Assembly (NCBI GenBank): GCA_964581505.1
Contig: CAZOOR010000055.1
Coordinates: 1 to 18,983 of the forward strand
Direction: 5' to 3'
DNA: 18,983 nucleotides
Source: CAZOOR01 sp964581505
GTDB taxonomy: Bacteria > Bacteroidota > Ignavibacteria > Kapaibacteriales > UBA2268
Shown here: positions 1 to 5,318 of the stretch, in pieces
Layout of the letters: every line of letters begins with the position of its first letter
Numbering within the stretch: position 1 is the first letter of the stretch
Program-made: the position numbers and the translations under genes
The notes under the pieces: model-generated
Told to the model about the DNA's origin: nothing
The model's input: the letters and a program-made list of their open reading frames with translations, nothing else
Databases searched by the model: none

Positions 1-19
1 ACACACCATATCCAAACCA

Positions 20-55
20 TTGGGGACAAAATTCGCTACGCTCATTTTGTCCCAA
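20..55. repeat. Intergenic hairpin / inverted repeat
   Basis: The 10-base arm GGGACAAAAT (23-32) is exactly complementary to ATTTTGTCCC (44-53), with further T/A pairs outside if one G is bulged. The loop is TCGCTACGCTC. There is no T-run on either side, so it is not a standard terminator. It lies beyond the terminator of the cyd operon and may be an intergenic palindromic repeat or a structure belonging to a neighbouring gene outside the window. Only one copy is visible here, so repeat status is inferred. Confidence 0.4.
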
Positions 56-65
56 TATTATAGGC

Positions 66-104
66 AAAAAAACGAGGCTGTCCCCAAAAGGACAGCCTCG
101 TTTT
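66..104 (-). terminator. Rho-independent terminator of the cyd operon
   Basis: A perfect 15-bp stem joins AAAACGAGGCTGTCC (69-83) and GGACAGCCTCGTTTT (90-104) around a 6-base loop. Read on the minus strand it ends in an uninterrupted run of seven T residues (72-66), right for a gene series transcribed leftwards. The plus-strand reading gives TTTTATTCTT, so it could also act in the other direction. It lies 28 bases after the stop codon of the small ORF at 133-237, which suggests that this ORF belongs to the same transcript as cydA and cydB. Confidence 0.85.
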
Positions 105-132
105 ATTCTTGTCTAATAATAAAGAAATAGTA

Positions 133-237
133 TTAGAACAGCTTCAATTTTTTTAATGCTATCTTTACGCCTTGATATGCTACAAACAGAAAAGCAGGCC
201 ATAAAAGATAGAACAAAAATGTTGTAAAATGTGACAT
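133..237 (-). CDS. 34-residue membrane microprotein after cydB (CydX-like)
   Basis: This short reading frame starts MSHFTTFLFYLLWPAF, continues with a hydrophobic stretch through residue ~20, and ends with a basic tail (VKIALKKLKLF). It fits one membrane helix with a cytoplasmic positive end. An AAAGGAA ribosome-binding sequence lies about 6 bases upstream of the ATG, the start is only 15 bases after the cydB stop codon, and the operon terminator follows the stop. E. coli CydX, a ~37-residue single-helix subunit needed for stability of cytochrome bd, occupies the same place in its operon. I see no convincing residue-level match to E. coli CydX, so the role as a third small oxidase subunit rests on position, size and topology. 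It is too short for most automatic gene callers. Confidence 0.65.
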   Translation of the reverse strand: MSHFTTFLFYLLWPAFLFVAYQGVKIALKKLKLF

Positions 238-252
238 AGTAAATTCCTTTCT

Positions 253-1401
253 TTAATAACTCATATTATCATTTTCAATTTCTTCGGACGTAATTTTCTT
301 ACGTGTTAGCGAACGCCATGCATACCAAATATATGCAATAACAAAAGGTACAGCCAACGAGACGTAGCTCATTGTAATAAGTGTAAACCTACTTGATGAG
401 GCGTTTTCAATCGTTAGCGAACTTTGCAAATCTGCAACCGAAGGATAAAATGATGTGTTATTGAAACCTGCTAATAAAAATAGAGCAAATACAGCAAGAA
501 AAGCACCGCCGCCTGTCCACCAGAAAGCCCCGTCTGCTCCTTTGAATGCACCTTTAAATATACCGAATAATACCAATACTACACCGAGTAGCATAATAAT
601 CAGTACAAGCGGCATAGCCAACAGATTGTTCAGATATTTATATGATTCCATAAACACTTCTTTTGTGTCGGGATTTACTGCAAATCCGTCAGCCGTAAGA
701 ATTAATCCGAGAAAAAGTAAGAAAAATACAAGGAATACTATTGAGCATTTCCTTAACATTTTCACTGCCCTTTCCTTGATGTCTGCATTGTCAATAGTCC
801 AAAGGAAATACATATTACCGAGAACTCTCGAAAGGAAGAATACAGCTAACCCCAAACTGAGATTAGTGATATTCAAAGCCGCTTCGAGTCCGTGAGTCGG
901 CACCGTCCAATAAGAAACGCCTTTGAAAGCGGTAATATTGATTTTATTGACAATGAAGTTGGAACCTGTGAAGAAAGTTCCGACAGCCGCACCAATAAGG
1001 ATTGTAGCGACAACGCCATTAATCACAAGGAAAATATCATAGGTTTTCTGTCCTAAAAAATTACCTGCTTTGTTGCGGTATTCATAGGAAACAGCTTGGA
1101 TAATAAAACTGAATAGTATCAGAACCCAAACCCAATAAGCACCGCCGAAGCTGGTAGAATAAAAAAGCGGGAATGAAGCAAAAAATGCACCGCCGAATAC
1201 AACGAGGGAGCTGAAAGTTAAATCCCAACGTCTTCCTATTGAATTAATCAGCATATTGCGTTCTTTTTCATTTTTTGCCAACTGTCCGATTAGTGTTTGC
1301 CCACCCTGAACAAAAGTAAGGAAGACAAATGCCGCACCCAATACTGCAATCAGTATCCACCAATAGTGCTGTAACGCTGATGTTGATAATGCTTCAAACA
1401 T
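253..1401 (-). CDS. cydB: Cytochrome bd quinol oxidase subunit II
   Basis: CydB is the second large membrane subunit of cytochrome bd, the oxidase that reduces O2 to water with quinol electrons and works at low oxygen. The 382-residue product is of normal family length and has about nine hydrophobic segments. Family landmarks include INSIGRRWD (~52-60), the GGAFFASFPL segment (~70-79), and a C-terminal region (ASSSRFTLITMSYVSLAVP, ~335-353) matching the E. coli ATSSQLTLNVMTWV region. Near residues 31-36 it reads VQGGQT where E. coli CydB has TDGFDMG, so both aspartates are replaced by glutamine. The ATG sits one base after the cydA stop codon, and a strong AAGGAGG ribosome-binding site lies inside the end of cydA, so the two are probably translationally coupled. 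Confidence 0.95.
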   Translation of the reverse strand: MFEALSTSALQHYWWILIAVLGAAFVFLTFVQGGQTLIGQLAKNEKERNMLINSIGRRWDLTFSSLVVFGGAFFASFPLFYSTSFGGAYWVWVLILFSFIIQAVSYEYRNKAGNFLGQKTYDIFLVINGVVATILIGAAVGTFFTGSNFIVNKINITAFKGVSYWTVPTHGLEAALNITNLSLGLAVFFLSRVLGNMYFLWTIDNADIKERAVKMLRKCSIVFLVFFLLFLGLILTADGFAVNPDTKEVFMESYKYLNNLLAMPLVLIIMLLGVVLVLFGIFKGAFKGADGAFWWTGGGAFLAVFALFLLAGFNNTSFYPSVADLQSSLTIENASSSRFTLITMSYVSLAVPFVIAYIWYAWRSLTRKKITSEEIENDNMSY

Positions 1402-1402
1402 A

Positions 1403-2920
1403 TTATCCCTCCTTCTCAGTTAAGTTTGGACCTTTTTTGATAATTTTCGCCATAATACCGATTTCAGCAATAAGTAGGGCGGTAAAGACAACAAGGAACA
1501 TAAAGAAAGTTGTCTGAACAGAGCCGGTACTAAGCTGCGAAACGGAAGCGGAAACCGGTAAAATATCCTGAATAGTCCATGGCTGACGACCCATTTCTGC
1601 GACAATCCAGCCGAGTTCGGTTGCTATATAAGCCAGAATTATACCGATTAGTGATAGTTTTAATGCGAATTTGTTGCTGACATACTTATCTTTCCATTGC
1701 AGATATAATATCCATAGCAGGAATGCAATAAAATAGAAACCGATTGCAACCATCAAATGGAATGAATGGAAAGTGATTCCAATAGACGGAACCGCTTCTT
1801 TCTTATCCTTAAAAAAACCATAACCAAAGTTGGAGTAATTATCCATTAGTATTTTTTTCTGGATTTCCATTTCTGTTGCATCACCTTTTTTGTGAGCATC
1901 TTTAAAGTTTCTAAATGCTTCGATAGCTTTTTTACCGCTTGCAATTCGAGTGTCCATAGGTGGAATACCTTGTGTCTCATTGCCATTAAGAATATCGTTA
2001 ACGCCGGGTACAAATCCGTCAAAACTACGAGTGGCAAGATACGAAAGCATACCCGGTATTTTTATCCCGATAGCATCGTCATTATCCTGTGTTAAACCTA
2101 CAAGAACAAGTGGAGTTCCAACCTGTCCGTTGTATAAGCCCTCCATTGCCGCTAACTTCATAGGTTGTTTTTTGGCAACATTATATGCCGATGTATCACC
2201 GGTGAAGGCAACCATAACAGAAGCAAACAGACCGAAAATAGTAGCGATTAGGATACTTCTTTTGGCAAATAAAATATGTCGATTTTTAATAATATACCAA
2301 GCGGCTATCGCAATAACAAAGAATGATGCTAATAGATATGCTTGGAAAATCGTATGTAAGAACTTGTTTACCGATGTCTCGGAGAAAACAATGTTAGAAA
2401 AACTAACCATCTCATTGCGAGCGGTTTCCGGATTAAATACTGTTCCTGTCGGGTCTTGCATCCAAGCATTTGCAATCAGAATCCAAATAGCGGATAAATT
2501 AGTACCGATGGCAGTAAACCAAGATGAAAGCACATGGAATTTTTTGCTGACCCTACCCCAGCCGAAAATCATAACGGCAAAGAAGGTAGATTCCATAAAG
2601 AATGCAAAAATTCCTTCGATAGCAAGTGGAGCGCCAAAAATATCACCGACAAACCAAGAATAGTTAGACCAGTTTGTCCCGAATTGAAATTCAAGGATAA
2701 TACCGGTAGCTACGCCAATAGCAAAATTGACAGCGAAAAGTTTCATCCAGAATTTAGTGGTTTCCTTCCACTTTTCGTCGCCGGTCTTATAGTACATTGT
2801 GTGCATAAAAGCAACAATGAAACTAAAACCGAGTGTCAGAGGCACAAAAATCCAGTGATACAATGCCGTTAAAGCAAATTGCGCCCTCGACCAATCAACC
2901 AAAGAGACTATATCATGCAT
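1403..2920 (-). CDS. cydA: Cytochrome bd quinol oxidase subunit I
   Basis: CydA carries the haems b558, b595 and d and the quinol-binding Q-loop. From the ATG at 2920 the product has 505 residues, close to the usual ~520. Visible ligands and signatures, with E. coli equivalents: His22 (H19), Glu102 and Glu110 (E99, E107), His189 (H186), Lys255 and Glu260 in KLAAMEG (Q-loop K252 and E257), Met390 (M393) and GRQPW at 444-448. The frame can be extended by two codons to a TTG at 2926, but the ATG at 2920 gives the standard MHDIVSL start and has AAAGG about 8 bases upstream. It follows the DUF4492 gene by 23 bases and precedes cydB by one base. The loop between helices 6 and 7 (~255-380) is similar in length to the E. 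coli one. Confidence 0.97.
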   Translation of the reverse strand: MHDIVSLVDWSRAQFALTALYHWIFVPLTLGFSFIVAFMHTMYYKTGDEKWKETTKFWMKLFAVNFAIGVATGIILEFQFGTNWSNYSWFVGDIFGAPLAIEGIFAFFMESTFFAVMIFGWGRVSKKFHVLSSWFTAIGTNLSAIWILIANAWMQDPTGTVFNPETARNEMVSFSNIVFSETSVNKFLHTIFQAYLLASFFVIAIAAWYIIKNRHILFAKRSILIATIFGLFASVMVAFTGDTSAYNVAKKQPMKLAAMEGLYNGQVGTPLVLVGLTQDNDDAIGIKIPGMLSYLATRSFDGFVPGVNDILNGNETQGIPPMDTRIASGKKAIEAFRNFKDAHKKGDATEMEIQKKILMDNYSNFGYGFFKDKKEAVPSIGITFHSFHLMVAIGFYFIAFLLWILYLQWKDKYVSNKFALKLSLIGIILAYIATELGWIVAEMGRQPWTIQDILPVSASVSQLSTGSVQTTFFMFLVVFTALLIAEIGIMAKIIKKGPNLTEKEG

Positions 2921-2943
2921 AAGCAACCTTTAAAATAAGTGAT

Positions 2944-3150
2944 TTAATCGTTAGTTAGTTGTTTAATAATATGTTCACTTTTCTGTTTTTCAGTATCGTA
3001 TCGCGAGTCAAGAAAATCATGGAAAAAGAATAATTTAAATATTCCGAAAAGAATAATCAATTTAATAACAATGATAAGTGCAAGTCGTTTGCCGTCTTTA
3101 TTCAGATTGCGAAAACTGTCAATATAGAATTTCCAAATCTTCTTTAACAT
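2944..3150 (-). CDS. Small DUF4492-family membrane protein, first gene of the cyd operon
   Basis: The 68-residue product has an amphipathic start (MLKKIWKFYIDSFRNLNKDGK), one strongly hydrophobic helix (~21-43, ending in FKLFFF), then a charged tail beginning HDFLDSRYDTEKQKSEHI. This pattern, with FY.D.FRN near the start and a K(L/F)FFF.DFL motif after the helix, is that of DUF4492, a family encoded next to cydA in Bacteroidota and Campylobacterota. Its function is not established; an assembly or accessory role for cytochrome bd is inferred from position. The ATG has no obvious Shine-Dalgarno sequence (the upstream bases are AATTACTTTGCA). It is the promoter-proximal gene of the cyd operon. 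Confidence 0.85.
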   Translation of the reverse strand: MLKKIWKFYIDSFRNLNKDGKRLALIIVIKLIILFGIFKLFFFHDFLDSRYDTEKQKSEHIIKQLTND

Positions 3151-3193
3151 TGCAAAGTAATTTCATATAGTAAAACAAAAAAGTTTAATATTC

Positions 3194-3207
3194 AGACTAT
3201 TTAGTCT
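3194..3207 (-). promoter_or_regulatory. Inverted repeat over the cyd operon start site, probable operator
   Basis: On the minus strand the sequence reads AGACTAAATAGTCT: perfect 6-base arms (AGACTA / TAGTCT) around a 2-base centre. It overlaps the end of the proposed -7 element (3206-3213) and the expected transcription start (~3199), where a bound repressor would block initiation. The GACT...AGTC arms resemble the dyads bound by IscR/Rrf2-type regulators but are one base closer together, so the regulator is not identified. No regulator gene is seen in the window. Confidence 0.45.
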
Positions 3208-3236
3208 AAATTAAAAAATAATTTTGTAAAATGCAA
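3206..3236 (-). promoter_or_regulatory. Bacteroidota-type promoter candidate for the DUF4492-cydAB operon
   Basis: On the minus strand a TTG (3236-3234) is followed after exactly 20 bases by TAATTTAG (3213-3206), a 7-of-8 match to the Bacteroidota -7 consensus TAnnTTTG. Initiation would fall near 3199, leaving a leader of about 50 bases before the first ATG at 3150. This is pattern matching only, in a very AT-rich spacer, so chance matches are possible. Confidence 0.4.
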
Positions 3237-3266
3237 AAAAAGATACAATCACAAGAAAAAACATAT

Positions 3267-3304
3267 AATCAAACGGGAACAGGAGCGAACGTTCCCGTTT
3301 GATT
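3267..3304 (-). terminator. Hairpin terminator after the OmpA gene
   Basis: A perfect 14-bp stem joins AATCAAACGGGAAC (3267-3280) and GTTCCCGTTTGATT (3291-3304), with a 10-base loop. It lies 16 bases after the stop codon of the OmpA-family gene at 3321. On the minus strand the stem is followed by ATATGTTTTTTCTTG, a T-tract displaced by about five bases. The plus-strand side has no T-run. It should end the PKD/OmpA transcript and shield the cyd promoter. Confidence 0.7.
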
Positions 3305-3320
3305 GTAAATATAATAGATA

Positions 3321-5318
3321 TTAATTATCAATAGGTGTTTCAACGACAATATCTACCTTACGACAGTAGAATCTACCCTCGGGAAGATTATTGTCATACA
3401 TTTGCTCGACTTCGCCATAACCACTGACGGAAGTATCATATTCCTTAAACTCTTTTGCTACTGCATTGGCGCGTTGTTTGGACAAAGTTAAATTGTAAGC
3501 CGCTTCGCCCATTCTGTCCGTATGACCTTTGATAAACACTTTGGAATTCGGTTTGCTTCTACTTTTGATGAACTTTGTTAAAGTAGCATTATAGTAGCTT
3601 AAATCCGATTTATCAAAATTGAATAATATCAAACTGTAACGGTCAATGTATTTATCCTTCACTCTATCGCGTTTCTTCTTCTGGATTGTAATTAAATCAA
3701 CCGGTAGAGTTTGGGGTTCTGTCTGTTTAGTTTGTCCAGCCTTATCCGTTACTTTCAAATAATATGTCAATTCGGCATTTTGCTTGGGAATAGTCGTTTG
3801 ATTTTTTTCAAATTTCCATTCGACATATTTAGGCAGAGTACCATCGCCGACAAATCTATTGACAAGTGAACTATTTTGCGAAGCAACTAAATCCCAATCT
3901 CTAATACCTGCTTCGGTAACAACTTCGGGATAAAAGCGTGCAACCGGCGGATTGACGGTACGGAATGTGTCATCAACAATAACCGGTGCAATGATTTCAT
4001 ATTTATTAGCAGTTATTTCGACACGTTGGTTTTCTTGAATACCGTCTGCCTCTTTCGGATTTGATGGCTCCTGCGGCAGATTGCGGCTTGTTATTCGCAT
4101 TCTCGATTCATCAATATCCCAAATATCCTTCAAATAATTGAATACTGTTTGGGCGCGACTTTCGGAAAGTTTGATATTGTTTTTCTCAACGCCTCTATTC
4201 GAGTTGCATCCTTCAATATTAATTTTGGCATCGGGATATTGTTGCATTCTTTTTCCGATAATATTTAGGACATTATAATATACATCGAGAGTATATTCCT
4301 TAGCAATTCCTTTCTCAGTAAAAGTCTGTGTTTCGTCTGATGATAATTGTTTATAGACAGGACGGAGCTGCGATTGCCCTTCGTCGAAAAATAAGTATGT
4401 AAGCAAGGGTTTGACTTCCGTTGATAGGAATTCTTCGACAATAAATTGCAATACAGGTTTTTCCACACTATCGGCATCAAGACCAACTGCACGAATCTTG
4501 CCCTGTAAATACGGGTATTTATGAGCTTCTTCTACATCATCTTCCTCGTAGAATTCACCTTCTTCCCAAGGGGCATATTTAACGGCTAATCCTGCGTGTA
4601 GTGTATTTACTTTCCACTTATATACATTCAATACATCGGTCAAGCCATAGTAATAAAATACTTCCGGTGTTATATACCATACTTGGCGTGCGTCAAGTGG
4701 GATATCGTAACTCAATCCGGCAAGTGCGGACATTTCGATTGCTTGTGATTCCTGAATATCACCGGTTTGAACCAAACGCTCACGCAAACCGTTTTCAAAT
4801 GTTCCGTCAATCGGGTCTTTTATTGTTTCCTTTAGAGAATATGTTTTACTGATTGCAAAACCGGCGTGCAATCCGAGATTGAATTTCAGACCATCGAAAA
4901 GTTTAATTCCAATAAATGGTTCGAGTGAAAGAGAGCCTAAGCCCGCATCAAGCGAATGTTCAAAGATTCCGTTATATGCCTCACCATTTCGGTTGAGGAC
5001 GACAGGTTCGTCATAAGTCATTAATCCGTCCCGCGTGAAATACCCGAGTCTGATGTCTAACATCAGAAAATCATTCAGAGGCATCGAATATAATCCGCCA
5101 ATGGCAAACCCGGTTCCACTGCCGTCACTGTAATGAGGACAGCAGTCATAAGTACCGGGTAATTTACTGAACTCAGTATGATGTTGATTGATATTAATAC
5201 CTCCGTAAAGACCAATTGCAGTCGCTCTGAAATTATAATATGAGTTCGGTTTATTATTCTGAGCAACTAAGGAAACACTGAAAAGCGTAATAACGAGTAA
5301 TGTGATTAACTTTTTCAT
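3321..5318 (-). CDS. Outer-membrane OmpA-family protein with N-terminal barrel and two OmpA domains
   Basis: The 665-residue product has a signal peptide (MKKLITLLVITLFSVSLVAQ, cleavage about residue 20). Residues ~30-250 alternate aromatic/hydrophobic and polar residues as in a small outer-membrane beta-barrel. Two OmpA-C-like regions follow: one at ~305-435 and one at ~555-660, separated by a ~110-residue stretch that may be Ig-like. The second has the canonical peptidoglycan-binding signature (IKGHTD 596-601, then LSKQRANAV 612-620). The first keeps the downstream SESRA but has GCNSN where GHTD is expected, so the diaminopimelate-binding aspartate is missing. The start codon overlaps the stop of the upstream PKD gene (ATGA), with GGAGGTG 7 bases upstream, indicating coupled translation. 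It probably anchors the outer membrane to the wall and may partner the upstream secreted protein; the partnership is inferred. Confidence 0.88.
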   Translation of the reverse strand: MKKLITLLVITLFSVSLVAQNNKPNSYYNFRATAIGLYGGININQHHTEFSKLPGTYDCCPHYSDGSGTGFAIGGLYSMPLNDFLMLDIRLGYFTRDGLMTYDEPVVLNRNGEAYNGIFEHSLDAGLGSLSLEPFIGIKLFDGLKFNLGLHAGFAISKTYSLKETIKDPIDGTFENGLRERLVQTGDIQESQAIEMSALAGLSYDIPLDARQVWYITPEVFYYYGLTDVLNVYKWKVNTLHAGLAVKYAPWEEGEFYEEDDVEEAHKYPYLQGKIRAVGLDADSVEKPVLQFIVEEFLSTEVKPLLTYLFFDEGQSQLRPVYKQLSSDETQTFTEKGIAKEYTLDVYYNVLNIIGKRMQQYPDAKINIEGCNSNRGVEKNNIKLSESRAQTVFNYLKDIWDIDESRMRITSRNLPQEPSNPKEADGIQENQRVEITANKYEIIAPVIVDDTFRTVNPPVARFYPEVVTEAGIRDWDLVASQNSSLVNRFVGDGTLPKYVEWKFEKNQTTIPKQNAELTYYLKVTDKAGQTKQTEPQTLPVDLITIQKKKRDRVKDKYIDRYSLILFNFDKSDLSYYNATLTKFIKSRSKPNSKVFIKGHTDRMGEAAYNLTLSKQRANAVAKEFKEYDTSVSGYGEVEQMYDNNLPEGRFYCRKVDIVVETPIDN

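Noticed and set aside
455..895. 146-codon plus-strand open frame
   Set aside because: It lies wholly antisense to cydB, a clear family member, and its translation has no recognisable domain or signal; it is a shadow frame.
1950..2663. 237-codon plus-strand open frame
   Set aside because: It is antisense to cydA, which carries all expected haem and quinol residues; the long frame follows from cydA codon use.
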